In this document: in pieces, positions 1 through 12,004 of the stretch | How the letters are laid out: each line of letters starts with the position of its first letter | Position numbering within the stretch: the first letter of the stretch is position 1 | DNA from: Ctenosaura bakeri | Taxonomy: Eukaryota > Chordata > Lepidosauria > Squamata > Iguanidae | Direction of reading: 5' to 3' | DNA: 64,000 bases | Assembly: GCA_948474755.1 (NCBI GenBank) | Contig: CAOLHI010000419.1 | Span: 434,001-498,000, forward strand | Translations under genes and position numbers: made by a program | Notes under the pieces: model-generated | The model's database searches: none | What the model saw: the letters and a program-made list of their open reading frames with translations, nothing else | What the model was told of the DNA's origin: nothing

Positions 1-649
1 CCTCTTTCCTCCCTCCATCTCCTCATGCCCACATAAACAGCTTTCCCCCTTCCTTCCTCAAGGTATTGATACCCAAACCTTTCTCATGGCTTTAACAAGC
101 CCTCCCGGAGGTGAGGAGGACAAGAGATAGCCACATTCTCCAGCACAGAAACAGGTTCCTCCTCCCACTTGTTTATTACACATATCCCTTCTAATGTAAC
201 CTTTTTAAAATTATTTTTGTTATTATTATTATTTCCTTCCCATTATATGTGTGTGTGATGCACCGATCTGCATAGATCCTTCATCTACACTCGTCTTCTT
301 GCTGCATTAAATTCAGATTTTTCAGAAGCTCTGTTCCCTACCGGAGGGAATATATCCTGTATTGTTTGCCTGCCCTCTGGAATTTCAAAAAGATAGGGTA
401 CCCCCAACTGTATTTAATTCTAGCTCTTTGCAAAACTGTGGTACTTCCTGTCACAGTTTCCTGACACTCAGGAACAACCCTTTTTCAGTTGGGAAGCATT
501 TGAAATATTTGTGAATATTTTTTCCATTCCTAACATATGTACAATGCTGCTACACAAAAAAGAGAAAGGGAGTGGTCTACCTGCTTCCAGTCCTTTTCTC
601 TTGATCTGCTGTTTCCAAGCTATCCACAAATATACTCCTCTACCACAAT
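1..649. other. No gene; AT-rich intergenic sequence
   Basis: No coding region, RNA gene or clear mobile element seen. A short TTA-rich tract lies near 210-235. Open frames here are short and carry no recognisable motif. Confidence 0.6.
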
Positions 650-890
650 TTGTTGTTGCTGTATGCTTTCAAGTCATTTCTGACTTATGGAGACCCAAAG
701 GAAAAGCTATCATGAGATTTTCTTGCCAAGATTTGTTCAGAGGGAGCTTGCGTCTGCCTTCCTCTGAAACTGAGAGAATGTGACTAGTCAAAAGTCACCC
801 AGTGGATTTCCATGGCTGAATGGACATTCAGACCCTGATATCCCAGAGTCTTAGTTCAACACACAGGCCACTACACAACACTGGCTCTTT
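650..890 (-). mobile_element. tRNA-derived SINE, nearly full length, reverse strand
   Basis: Read on the minus strand, this begins near 890 with a decayed tRNA-like head and ends near 650. The 3' end reads CCATAAGTCAGAAATGACTT, followed by a CAACAACAA-like tail. That tail is the signature of a SINE class common in lizards. The middle contains the CCATGGAAATCCACTGGGTGAC-type segment shared with the copy at 15307-15466. The A and B boxes of the internal Pol III promoter are degraded, so this copy is almost certainly inactive. Family recognition is from known sequence pattern; I did not run a database search. Confidence 0.75.
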
Positions 891-1345
891 AACAAGGGCA
901 TTACTTTTAAATTTATACTGAGAAGACAGAATGTGAGTATACTTCTGTCCTCTAGGCCTGGGTGATGGCAGTTCGCAAACTAATATATCTTAGCTGATGT
1001 CATTAACCATGAGGAAGACAGATCATCTGAAGGTTCTGGGTACACATTGACCTGGAACATACCATATTCTTATAGGTAAGTTGGCAGTGGAGGTAAGTAA
1101 GTGATATTAAGGCTCATTCTGCCATATCATTAAAGATCCCTGATAACTGGCACTATATGAGGATAGATCTGCCACAGGATAATTCTGGGTAGCAACACCT
1201 ACCAAACAGTTATTTATTTATTTATTGCGTTTACATGCCACTGTTACCAGGCCATACACCCCCACATTTTGATATGGTCTAATTGGCAAAATATATTAAT
1301 TGGAAGATATATTTAATTGGCATGAAATATTAATTATATACACTA
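891..1345. other. No gene; possible short LINE tail scrap
   Basis: Nothing coding. A TTTATTTATTTATTG tract near 1210-1247 followed by ACATGCCACTG resembles the reverse-strand 3' end of L2-like elements (compare 39455-39530), but it is too short to assign. Confidence 0.4.
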
Positions 1346-2141
1346 TGACTGGAAGACATGTGGAAAAAGGGACTCTTGCTGAAAAACAGGCCAAAAGGTA
1401 ACTCTAGTGTGGCCAGGTCAGAAGTTCACTGAAATTAGCCAAGAAAGGCTGACTTAACAGCTCTGAGCTAATCTTATCAACTGTCCAACCTCAGAAAACA
1501 ATAAGGTGCTCAGGTGCAGAGGCAAGGACCCCTGTCATGTGCATTTCCTATCAAAGCCTGGCCCAGAAACCCCACTCAACCAAGAAATTGAAACAATCAG
1601 TCCATTCCAGACCTCTTTTGTTCCCTCTGCTAGGAAGCAATTAATTCACACCCCTTAAAGGAGGGAAATAGAGTATATAAACTCTTGGTTTTGAGAAATT
1701 AGATGCTGTCAGATGAAATGCTGGACCCCACCTATGTCGCCATGAATCCTGATCTGATCTGCCCTTAGACACAAGTCTAAGCCACATTTCAGCTTCTTCA
1801 CTACTCTTCTGGACTGGTAATAAGAACCCCAAACCCTCAGCCTTTCTATTCATAATTTTTCCTCCTTTTATCCTTCAATCAGCTCTTGTGTGAATGTTTG
1901 ACTGTGTATATCTTGTGTGCATGAATGAGTGAATTCCCCTCAATAAAACACATTTTTAGTTTACTTTTGAATCTCTGGCTGGTTCTTCTCCTGCATGAGC
2001 CTGTAAACACTTGTAGAAAGGTCTCACTAAGTTGCCCCCTTCTTGTTTGCCTCCTGATTTTGAGCTAATTCATTCCCCATTTCTGCAAGGAGGTACTGGC
2101 ATTGCGGGGTGGTCCTCATGATACCTACTTTTTGGGGTAAC
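1346..2141 (+). mobile_element. Solo LTR, endogenous-retrovirus-like (copy 1 of 3)
   Basis: A 796-bp LTR starting TGACTGG and ending GGGGTAAC, flanked on both sides by ACTA (or ACTAT, since the next base also matches), which fits a 4-5 bp target duplication. It has a TATA box (GTATATAAACTC near 1671), an AATAAA polyadenylation signal at about 1941 and a downstream T/G-rich segment: U3, R and U5 in order. No internal retroviral sequence follows, so it is a solo LTR left by recombination between two LTRs. The U5 part (GGTCTCACTAAG, then TTTTGAGCTAATTC) matches the copies at 11181-12004 and about 49430-50094. Class I (gammaretrovirus-like) affinity is inference. Confidence 0.75.
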
Positions 2142-2805
2142 ACTATCTTTGTCCCAGAGTGGGACCTGAGGTTGCTTGTACCTAGCATGTATCTAGGTAT
2201 CTCTTTTTTACTTACTGTCAGATATATCCATTTCAGCCATATAACATTCCATTGACATTCTATTAAGCAACTTTTAATAGCTTACATATTCAGAATAAAA
2301 CACTTGAATTGTTGGTTGTGGAAATGTGACATGTTCATCCAGTCAGGAAAAAGAAACCTGAAACAAAATCAGGTGAATTGCTTCACTAGATGCAAATAAG
2401 GAACCTGATTTAATTCAGAATGCTTGTGATCAAGCCATCAAGGAAAACAGACTGAAGCAAGCTAATGGAATAAATTTAAATAATGAATAATTAGAAGGTA
2501 TCACTAGTTGGCATAGACAGATTTATTTAATTTTTAGATGCCTAAAATTATGCATGACAAACAAAAGTGAAAGACTGTCTATATTTTTCCAAATAATATT
2601 TACTGTAGCTTAAATTAGTAATACGTATGGTTTGACCCAGTCTGGTGTATAATAGCTGTACATAAGAGTTAAAAAAATTCAAAGAGTCTTATGGCAAAGA
2701 GTCTTAGAAAATTTATGATGGCAGAAGTTTTAATAGACAGGATATGAATGGAATGTCCTGGGCTATCAAATTATGCATATGTGGGTGTTCACCCACCCAG
2801 AGAAA
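2142..2805. other. No gene; AT-rich sequence
   Basis: No open frame with a recognisable motif and no terminal repeats seen. Confidence 0.55.
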
Positions 2806-2950
2806 TAAACATATTGTTGTTAACTGCTGAAAATTCCACTTTGATTTATGGTGATCCCATGAATGAGAAATCTACAAGTTACCCCCTCATCAACAGCCTG
2901 GCTAAGGTGTTGCAGACTCAGGGCCCTGGCTTCCTTAATTAAACATGTAC
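2806..2950 (-). mobile_element. Retroelement 3' tail, reverse strand
   Basis: On the minus strand this reads CAGGCTGTTGATGAGGG, then GGGATCACCATAAATCAAAG, and ends with AACAACAAT. The CCATAA..(A)GT..ACAACAA arrangement is the same kind of 3' tail carried by the SINE at 650-890, so it is a LINE or SINE 3' end. The head is missing. The partner LINE cannot be named from this fragment. Confidence 0.5.
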
Positions 2951-4008
2951 AGCACCACAAAAAGAATCATGATATAGTCATATTATTATTACACCAAGGT
3001 TATACTTTTTCTTTCAGTTTTAGTAATATATACATTCATATCAGCATTGAGGAGGTAGGGATAAGGAGGATATAAAGAAACTGAAGGACTGAAAGCAGAG
3101 CTGTCCATTTTGCCTTGCTAAACCCAAGGAACAATTGGATTCTGAATGTTCTGGATCAGGCACGTTTGATAAAACTGATGACAGTAATAGTAATGGAATT
3201 TTGCTTACTTCTTGGCAGCTAAAGTTAAACATCAGTAATTTCATTTCTAGTAAGGTCATGATAAATCATTTCTACCAATGCCTAGTGATGTGTCATAATA
3301 AACTTTCAGAATGTGCAGACTTGTAAATAATTAGAACATCCAGAAGAATATGCTTCTTATGCCTCCCCTTGGGGATTCCTCCTCAGATAATTGTTATGTT
3401 TAGTGGCCTAGAGACCTCCAAACCAATAAGGCAGACCTATCAGATGCTTAAGGGATGAGGCTTTATTATCCTATTATCCCTTCCCCGTGCAGGGCCACAG
3501 GTCAACTATTCAACCTTTTCAAAAATATAATAGATAGGTCCTCAGGTGGACTAACTATAACTAGTTCAGTACATTCTAACAAACCCAGCGTGAATCAAAG
3601 AATGAATCTGCCATAAACATCACAACAAGGAATATGCCTTACTGTGCAGGGATATAAGGGAGACAACCGAAAGCCACCTAGTCAGACAGCCAATGACCAT
3701 CCAGGCACTTTTCATGCTTTGTGTTCCAACTCAGAGTCAGAGAAGAAAGGTAAATGTCCACCAAGTCCTAGAGAGAAATACAGGCAGAATAGGTTGCCAC
3801 TAGTTCTTACCAGCAAATGCAGTGCTCAGCTGCATTCCAGGACTCCTCAGGAAGATGGTGTCTTAATGTGCTTAATATAGGAAAGTAGATGGTGCCAGAA
3901 TCTTTCAGATTCAAAAGTATTCCAGTCACTCTGGCCTGTTGCTCAAAGGAACTGTCATGAAAGGTGGACAAAACCTGTAGTCCAAAGAAAATACTTTGTG
4001 ATGTGAGT
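2951..4008. other. No gene recognised
   Basis: A 78-codon plus-strand frame at 3644-3880 has no motif I recognise. No terminal repeats, SINE boxes or LINE tails were seen in this stretch. Confidence 0.5.
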
Positions 4009-4318
4009 TGTTAAGTGCACCTGTGAAAAGCCATGTGACTCTAGCTGAGTTATGCTGAGTCATGCTGATGGGCAATCAGGGGAGACAGTTGCATGAGATA
4101 TGGGGAGAATACAAAAGTAGGCCAGGATTGCATCAGCGATGTGTCTGTATAAATGTAACCAAGTACTAGTCAACATTGCACATGGTGCCTGAACGTGTAT
4201 GCTGGAGGCTCTGCCAGAAAGAGCAAGCTGAGGAATGCTGGAATGCCTTCTGGACATTCTTGTAAATATGTGCATATTGTAACTCAAGAATAAACTGCCT
4301 CTTTGATGGAAGATAACA
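4009..4318 (+). mobile_element. Ty1/Copia-like 5' LTR
   Basis: A 310-bp segment starting TGTTAAG and ending GATAACA, so it has TG...CA ends and a short inverted repeat (TGTTA/TAACA). It has a TATA-like TATAAATG near 4148 and AATAAA near 4290. A Copia-type gag start lies downstream on the same strand (4811), so this is most likely the 5' LTR of that element. A primer binding site right after 4318 is not obvious. No second LTR was found, so the element is 3'-truncated. Confidence 0.6.
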
Positions 4319-4810
4319 AATGGCATGGGTGAGTTTTTTCTGGCTACAGTGCATTGCTGCTAATACTAAACTCTGCTGGGCACGCTACAAGCTGTGCAAA
4401 CACTCTGCTATATTTGGGCATTTTGTACACTTGACTCTGGTACAGCTTTTTGGCCAGAGCTCAGTGGTTGGGAGGGAAGTGGTAGCATGGTTTTTGCATA
4501 GCTCCCAGCATCCCCAACCCTCCTGGACAGGGGTTATGGGCCCAGCATTGCCCAGTTCAGGTCAGTTTGGACCAGTTAACCCTGTTGGTTTTGTGGCAGA
4601 TAGCCTGTGAGACAGCTCAGAGGCTCAGCTGGAATAGCTCCGGTGTGTTAAGGAGTTAAAGGCCACGTGGGAGGATTTTTTCTGTAGCAGAGTTAAGCAG
4701 CTGTTTTGCCTGGCCAGCATTTTTGATTTTATACCCGCAAGGACCTCCAAATCATAAATTCAGGCAGAGCTGCCAGTTTTTGTTATTGCTTTCATTTTTG
4801 AGTAAGCAGA
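4319..4810 (+). other. Leader between Copia LTR and gag
   Basis: About 490 bp between the LTR and the gag start codon. The 96-codon frame at 4320-4610 shows no domain and is probably fortuitous. The stretch is presumably the untranslated leader of the Copia element, by position only. Confidence 0.4.
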
Positions 4811-5116
4811 ATGGCAGCCACAATGTCGACAGCACTAGGATTCAATAAACTCAATGACAGCAACTATCAAACGTGGAGTCTTATGATCCAGAGTTTGCTG
4901 GTCAAAGAGAATTTGTGGGCTGTTATGGATCACCCACCGAAAGATGCAGCTGAGAGAGCAGCGGATCAGCGTTTCTTTGAGCTCATAACTCTGTTACTGA
5001 CTTCTGACCTGAACTCCAATTATAACCCATACTGCTTTACTACTCTGTTTGTTGCTAGTTGTCCTATCTCAGTCAGAGTGGCTCAGCTGATAACACAAAC
5101 AAAGCAAACTGAATAG
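4811..5116 (+). pseudogene. Ty1/Copia gag N-terminus, truncated
   Basis: The frame opens at ATG 4811 and gives 101 residues. Residues about 10-45 carry the typical start of Copia-type gag: a 'KLNDSNYQTWSLMIQSLL' segment followed by 'ENLWAVM', matching the family pattern L-x-(G/D)-x-NY-x-x-W-x-x-x-M-x-x-x-L...LW-x-x-(V/I). Gag packages the element RNA into particles. Similarity fades after about residue 67 and the frame ends at 5116, whereas a complete gag-pol runs over 1,000 codons; protease, integrase and reverse transcriptase are all missing. The Gypsy-like LTR material that follows on the other strand suggests that an insertion or deletion removed the rest. Confidence 0.7.
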
Positions 5117-5800
5117 CTTCCTGCTCATTATTTACTTTCAATCAGTAAGTACAAGGGCACCAATTAAGTCCAACAGAATTCTAAGGCAAGCAAGTCCAAA
5201 GTCAGTCAGTGTAATCCAGAGTCAGGCACAGAATTCAACAAGATATCCAGCAGGGCGAAAGGTCAGATAAACTCTAACAACTCCTGGAGGGGAAGGGCGA
5301 CAGCTATATAGATCAGCAGTCTAATGCAGCTGTTGCCTAAGTAATTGCTGGTGGTTATAAATTCTCTGGAATCGATATGGGCTTTCTCTTTGTTGTCCGT
5401 GCTTAGCAAAGGTGGGTACTCATAAGTTATGTTCTGGTTCTGAAGGGACAAGTCTCTGTGCTGGCCCCCTGTTGGCCCCACTGCCCCCTGTTCTATTTGT
5501 GGCTTTGTAACATCTTCCTGTACATCAGGTCCTGGCATGTTCCCTGTTTCAGATTCTGATTCAGAGTCCATGTTCTGGAAGCAGGGCATGACATTCATTG
5601 TTTAATTCTTGGATCTTCAGATGCTAATTGATCATTTGGCACACAGCTTTGAACTTCTTTTGATCTATGCTCTTCACCCATCCTTGTTGCAGCATTTCAG
5701 ACCATGTGGTAATTCATTTGGTTTTCCTACACCACAATTTGCTTGCATATGGTTCTGGCCAGTTGAGTTCTACACGAGAAGGGACCAAATTTAATTCAGG
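5117..5800 (-). mobile_element. Probable Ty3/Gypsy LTR with adjacent internal 3' end, reverse strand
   Basis: Read on the minus strand, this contains an acidic Ser/Glu-rich coding-like stretch (5598 to about 5500), a TATA-like CTATATAGC near 5305, and a cytosine/thymine-rich 'TGGACTT...CTTGTACTTACTG' U5-like part near 5150-5220. That arrangement is like squamate Gypsy LTRs. The minus-strand frame at 5263-5598 (111 codons) runs across this region and is unlikely to be a gene. Exact LTR ends and target duplication were not found, so boundaries are approximate. It could instead be another LTR class. Confidence 0.4.
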
Positions 5801-6645
5801 ACAGGATGATGCCAAAAATATGCACTGATATAGCATATGTCAAATGGCTGATATAAAAATCTGCAGAAAAACAGTGTTCTAATTATATTTACTCCTAGAC
5901 ATATTTTACAAAAATTCACACAAATGATGAAGCTGATGTTAAAAATCTAATTCTCTACCTTATTGATATAAGAAACATTTCATTTTGGATTCTTGCTTTC
6001 CAAACTGAAGGGTCTGGTTTCTGAAGTGTAAACAATGCCTTAAGAATTAATTGTTGGCCTATTTTGTAGTTTCAAATTTTGTATAAATGTAATTCAATTG
6101 AGCTGCTGCTCTCAGCTTCCCAATCCAAACTTGATCAGATTGAGTTTTCATTTTAAGTTAAATCAGCTCATAAACTGTTAGTCTTACTTGAGATAATTAT
6201 ATAATTTATAGTTTAAATAAACGGAGCTAAATTCTTATATTAAAGTAAAACAAAATATGATATGCATATTCAAATAACACAAGTGAACACAGAATAAAGA
6301 AGAAAGGAAAAACCTGAACTCATGAGATTAATTAAGAGATAAAGAAAATCCACAAGTTTTGTGGAGTCAAAAAGTGACTATAAATCCACCAAGATAATTA
6401 TACTTCACAAGATTTAGTATAATCCACTAATGATTAAATGAAGTGTTTTGCCTCAAAAACACCTCCAGTCTGTTTCGAGTTTTTCTCTCTTCTCTTCCTT
6501 TCAAGTAGAATTATCTATAGTTCATGCCAATAGTCAGTCTTAGCTCCTATTTCCCAAAGTTCCATACTTCTTTTCTTCCTCACACCTAGAAGAATGTTCA
6601 AAGGAATGATTAAAATGTTATAAAAGTATGACATGAATGCTATTA
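5801..6645. other. No gene; strongly AT-rich
   Basis: AT-rich sequence with runs of A and T. No recognisable element was found. Confidence 0.55.
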
Positions 6646-7025
6646 GGCCCTTTCCACAGCACCCTTCCATCTTGCCATGGGGATGAGAAAAGGATGGGAT
6701 CATGACAACACTTCTGTTGCTATCTCATCCTTCTCCCATCCACAGGTGGCATGATTGTGGGTTAAATCATTGATGGGTTTTCCCTGTCAATGACTCATGA
6801 TCATGCCACTATCCCACGCTTACCTGTCCTGTGGAAGGGCAGGAAGTGCAATGAGAAAGTACCTGGCTGTGCTGCAGAAGGAACCAGTGTGTTTACCGCA
6901 GTCCCTTCTACAGGGAGCTGGTCCAGTGTGGAGGGGAGCACTGCCATCGTGTTTTCTTCCTGGCAGAGCCACTGCCGTGATCCCTACTGGATGCCTCTGC
7001 TAAAAGGTCAGCTGTGGAAAGGGCC
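6646..7025. mobile_element. Long foldback element, subtype II
   Basis: A 380-bp non-autonomous DNA transposon. It begins GGCCCTTTCCACAGC and ends GTGGAAAGGGCC, and is flanked by TTA on both sides (6643-6645 and 7026-7028), a 3-bp target duplication. Internally it has inverted segments around GATGGGTTTTCCCTGTCA, the hallmark of subtype II, also found at 35839, 39647 and 53557. It encodes no protein; the frames of 68-79 codons inside it are fortuitous. Confidence 0.85.
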
Positions 7026-8241
7026 TTAGTCCAAACCAGAGTAGACCCTCTGAATCCACTGCTGAATAGTGAATTAATATATATGTAAACCCCATTGATT
7101 CAGTGGGTCTCTGTTAGTTGATGCTATGAATTATGTAAGTCAATTTGGTGATGTAATCCAAGTTTGAACATGCATTTCTGAAATCCAATCAGTCAAAAAT
7201 TGAAGTATGGTCACTGTAATGTATCATTGTCTCAAAATGCCAATGGAAGCAAATCTATTATTTTATTTATATACAATACCTGAGAGTAGCATTTTCTTCT
7301 AGAAGAGAATATTATAAATTAGTATTACTACAGAGGATTAAAGGTTGTCAGGAAATGGCATAGTAATCATAATAAAAATAAGAAAACAATGTATTTTAAG
7401 ACTGGTATAAGCATAACATCACAATTTCATTGATAAAGCAATCAATCAAGCAGTTTAATGTAAGTAGGAATCCTAGAGGTACATCATCCTAAATCTCTCC
7501 TCACCATGTCATAATTTTCCTTACTGTTTTAGTCTATTCTTCTGTTCTAAGCAAAAATCATAGATAAAAGTTCAATGCAGAGTGAGACATAGATTTTTTT
7601 CATTTCCATCAGAAGCAGTCAGCATAATGGGTCAAAGCTTCCAACTCCTTCCAGTCAAATCACACCACTGAGACAAGAAATAGAAAGTATCCAAAAGTAT
7701 GCTGTTTCAGGAAGAGGAAGAAATTCAAATGAAAATAATTTCAGGAGCATTCCCTTTCTTGCTGCAGCTGCTGCTCCTGCTGTTCTCTTATGGGATTTAA
7801 TTAAGTTTAGGCTAGCCATAACAACCCAAAGTTATGTTCATGTGGCCTAGTTTAGACACATTATCTAAGCATGTATTGATTGATACATGATTAGGAAGAC
7901 CTCAGAGCCTTGAGAAAGTATCAAGCCAAGTGAATTCTTCAATAAAGCAATTTAGGTTCTTAAAGGATTTAGAGAAGTTACTCTCTTGCTGACCATATAT
8001 AATTTAATACGGAAACCTAGATGGTGCTAACAAACAGTTCGGGAATTCACCGTCTATGCTGTGAGGCATAAATTTTTGGTTGGATGCAGTCTGCATTCTG
8101 TGGACCAAATTAGACTTGACAAAGGCTCTAAATTTTGATCAGGGGGAGCTTTACTTTTATGAACAGGCTATTTTTTCAATGACAGTCACCACCCATAAGG
8201 TGAAAGGTATACGGCCCTGGTTTCTTTTCCTCCGTAGGGAG
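7026..8241. other. No gene recognised
   Basis: AT-rich sequence with no coding motif and no recognisable repeat ends. Confidence 0.5.
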
Positions 8242-8830
8242 AATCATAGAATCATAGAGTTGGCCAGGGGCCATCGAGTACAACCCCCTGCTATGCAGGA
8301 ACACCCATCAGAGCATTCCCAACAGATGGCCATCCAGCCTCTGCTTAAAAACCTCCAAAGAAGGAGACTCCACCACACTCCGAGGCAGCCTATTCCACTG
8401 CTGGACAGCTCTGACCATCAGGAAGTTCTTCCTGAGGTTCAAGTGGAATCTCCTTTCCTGCAGCTTGAATCCATTGCTCCTTCTCCTAGTCTCTGGAGTG
8501 GTAGAGAACAAGCCTGCTCCCTCCTCAACATGACATGCCTTCAAATATTTAAACATGGCTATCATGTCCCCTCTTAACCTTCTCTTCTGCAGACTAAACA
8601 TACCCAGCTCCCTAAGCCGTTCTTCATAGGGTATGGCTTCCAGACCCCTCACCATTTTGGTTGCCCTCCTCTGGACACGTTCCAGCTTGTCGACATCCTT
8701 CTTGAATTGAGGTGCCCAGAACTGGACACAGTATTCCAAATGAGGCCTAACCAATGCAGAATAGAGTGGTACCATTACCTCCCTCAATCTAGAAAGGTGC
8801 ATGTGGGGGTACAAGACAATCGTGTTGCTG
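8242..8830 (-). mobile_element. CR1 LINE 3' end with reverse transcriptase C-terminus, reverse strand
   Basis: The minus-strand frame 8814-8308 (168 codons) carries the conserved C-terminal part of CR1 ORF2: '[20 protein letters not shown]' followed by '[15 protein letters not shown]', then the basic region. After the stop the 3' end has the CR1 hallmark of repeated ATTCTATGATTC units (seen on the plus strand as GAATCATAGAATCATAGAG near 8241-8259). The element is 5'-truncated, as most CR1 copies are. The frame is intact to the stop apart from substitutions, which suggests only moderate age. Confidence 0.92.
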
Positions 8831-8984
8831 TTGTAACTAAAGAGGATGCTCTAAGGAGCATTCTAGCACCATGTGCCTATTTGGTGAGCATATGATGGGA
8901 GAATGGAATCAGTTGTGCTTTTGATAGTGAGATGGATACCCACTGACATACCTCTAGTGCCCCCATATTTCTTGTTAAGGTAAA

Positions 8985-9045
8985 GGGGGTCTGCATGCAC
9001 ATGTGGATGCATGCATGTGTGTGCATGCACACACATGTATATCTC
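8985..9045. repeat. Alternating purine-pyrimidine TG/CA tract
   Basis: A run of interrupted (TG/CA) and GCATGC units between about 8990 and 9040. It is a decayed dinucleotide repeat, self-complementary in parts and of the type that can adopt Z-DNA in vitro. Confidence 0.6.
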
Positions 9046-11180
9046 CTTCCCACAGACGGGAAACTTGGTCAACCAAGATACCTGTTATCATGGAGAAGTC
9101 GTACATTTATGCATTGGTCCCTCTTACACTAGTGTCAAATGCATGACCACTAGAGCCATACCTATTGGTCATGTCTATGTTTGGAGGTTTGTCCACTGGG
9201 CACAGCCTCACATATATTTACTAAGCAAATGAGGGAGGAATTGTTTGGATACCAGTCTAATTGCTATTGAAAATATTATAAACATGATTCTAAGAGTACC
9301 TAATAAATCACATCATGGATTCACAGACATAGTGAAGGAATTAATGTTTAACAGATGACAATTAGATATCTCAACAAACCATATTTAAGAGACGAACTAT
9401 CAGGGTAAATCTCCAGTGCTGATCAAGAAACCTGCTTTATTTTCTTCCTCCATATGGAACATAAAGTGACACATCCCAGTAATATATGTTGCCACTGTCC
9501 TCAGTTGCTGCCAGAAACTTTAAACTAGAAAGTATTTTTTATGAAAGAAGACTTGTTTCATAAAAATATTGTCCACATGTCTTGGAAGAAATATGAAGTT
9601 TTTAACAAAATGGATAGATGCTATTAAAGAACAACTGGTACCTTTTTAATTAAGTCACACAGCTACTAATTCTTTTTTTCTTTTTCTTTTTGTAACTACA
9701 CAAATATTCCTCAGTCAAATTTTTTTCACTTTTTTTGTTTTAAAAGTAAAAATTGTTTTTTCCTTGTGTATGATTTTTATAAACCCCCTTTTTTCAAATG
9801 GGAAGTCAGAAAAGGTGGAAGCTTAACACAAACATAGGAAAAAGGACTTAAAATTTAATTTCTATTTTTGTCTCTCTCCCTGTTAACAGTATCATACTAT
9901 ACTAAATATAATGGACTCTGGTGTTAGAATGGAAATTGGAAATCACTGAAACACCCCTGCCTCTTGGGATAAGACATTTTTCTAATGTGCAGCTGGATAC
10001 ATTTTGTACACTAGAAAATAGGGATGGCAATATGGTCTTTAATCAGGAACAAGCTAGTTTCTTAAAACAAACAGGTAAGAAAAATGGTAAAGAAATAGAA
10101 AATTAAAATATATGCTGTTATCTGCTGTTATGTTCATAACCTTGTAGTAAGAGTATATTATTGGGACCAATTACCAGACAGCTCCACCTGTTCCCAAGGA
10201 GGATACAAGCATAACAACATAGCTAGTTAAGATTTCTTGCAGGGAGAAGGTCTAGCTGTATTGCTGCAGGCATTGTCAACTTCATCCTGTAGTACTTTGG
10301 CACCATGTCACCTAGAATGTACTGATTTTTATCTTCAGATTTTACAATGACTTTTACCATTATATGCATTTTATAAGTTCTGGGTTTGTCCAGAGTGCCA
10401 AAATATCTTTGGTCAATGTGTCTGCTAATTGGTCTCAACTTAGGCTGTCTCTTTCTTTTCTTATTTTTTGTGGTCTTATACAATCCTGGGCAGATCAGGG
10501 AGAAGCATCTTTTGATACTTTGGCTTCTTGTATAGTTGGTGGAGCAGGGGGAAGTTTAGAGTAAATCTGGCTTGGAACATGATCATACAAAGGTTGTTAT
10601 GCTCATCTTTCCAAAATGTAAATATTCATGACTCGCTCTTTGTGTTTTTCTTCACCTATGTTAGCCAATATCTTGCATGAGGAGATGGAGAGTAAAGTCT
10701 TCCAGGTGGAATTACATACCACTTCCTCTCCCTCCAATGCTACCTCCACTTCTACATGACCATTTACTGATTGATTGATTGAGAGTCAGGATGTGGCAGC
10801 AAAGCATCTAGTTATGTGCTTGTAGTTGGACTTATGAGTGACAATGTGATTCTCCAGGCCCATAGAAGATCACTAGGAGATCCCAGAGGATTCTTTGTTG
10901 CTGTGTCCAGCTACAGGAAATAGCTGGAAGCTTTGTGGCACACCCCAACTCTCTACTCACCAGTGGATAGGTAGGTAGTGGAAGAGTGAGCTGAGGCATG
11001 TAACAGGTAGTAATTGTGCATTGCATTCTGTTACTGATGATTTCTGTGTACATGTGCACATGCCCTGGTAATATTTTTTGGGAATGGGATTGTTCCAGGC
11101 TACTTTGTTACCATATCCTATCACCCATCCTGAGAGATATGCAATTTTCATAAATTAAATTGATTAATGACTGCAGAGCA
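9046..11180. other. No gene recognised; one unexplained basic ORF
   Basis: Mostly AT-rich, with T-runs near 9670-9790. The minus-strand frame 10483-10223 (86 codons) is rich in Lys and Arg and its neighbouring frames are also locally open, but I recognise no domain. It may be a decayed processed pseudogene or transposon fragment, or chance. Confidence 0.4.
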
Positions 11181-12004
11181 TGATTGGTGTCACACTGACT
11201 GGAAAACATGTTTGAGGGTCAAACTGACCTGAGATGTGTTCAGGGTCATAAATCCAGAGAGGATGAGGTGGGAAAACCTGATACTGATGGGTTGTGCTAA
11301 TCTTTATATCACTTCAGGTCTTTGCATTTCCAAATACAATGAAAGACAAACTCTGCAGTGAACAATCAGAGACCATCCCTCAATCTTATTCTATGGAGAT
11401 CTTCCCTATACACCCTACCTGACCGAACATTAATAGATTGTCATGAGTCCCATCAATGTTTTGTCACTCCAGAGTTAAGCAATCAGCCCATTCTGGGCCC
11501 TTTTGTTAATCCCATGGAAAAGCTACTATGACTTTGTCAACACACCTCTTCAGGGTGTTAAAATAAAGTATAAAAGCCCTACCTTGACCCCAGCCATTTG
11601 TAATACATTGGATGTAGTACATTGGACTTGCTGTTCTTGACTGCCATTTCTCCATGCTACTCTCAGAGTCTGTCTGAGCCACTCTGCTGTGACTCCTTCT
11701 TCAGAACTGGTAACTGTCACCCTTTTCACCCAATCACTTTCTACCCAACCTTTCTTGTCTCACTTTCCAATAGCCTGGTATGGTTCTTGAGAGTGTCTGA
11801 TTTCTCATGCATTTGTCAATTCTAATAAAATACTTTGTTTAACTTTAAACTGGAGTCTTCATTATTGTTAGTGTTGGTATACATAGGTGAAAAGATCCTG
11901 TCATTACCCTCCTCTCAAGCCCTACTTTGAGCTATAATTCCCAAATTCTAAGGAGATGCAGGCAATGCAGGCAGACCCCAATGTTCCCCAACTCTTAGGG
12001 TAAC
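11181..12004 (+). mobile_element. Solo LTR, endogenous-retrovirus-like (copy 2 of 3)
   Basis: An 824-bp LTR starting TGATTGG and ending AGGGTAAC, flanked by AGCA (or AGCAT) on both sides: 11177-11180 and 12005-12008. TATA box TATAAAAG lies near 11569 and the AATAAA signal near 11824. The U5 portion (AAAAGATCCTGTCATTACCC, then CTTTGAGCTATAATTCCC) is homologous to the LTRs at 1346-2141 and about 49430-50094. There is no internal region, so it is a solo LTR. It differs substantially from copy 1, indicating old, separate insertions. Confidence 0.75.
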
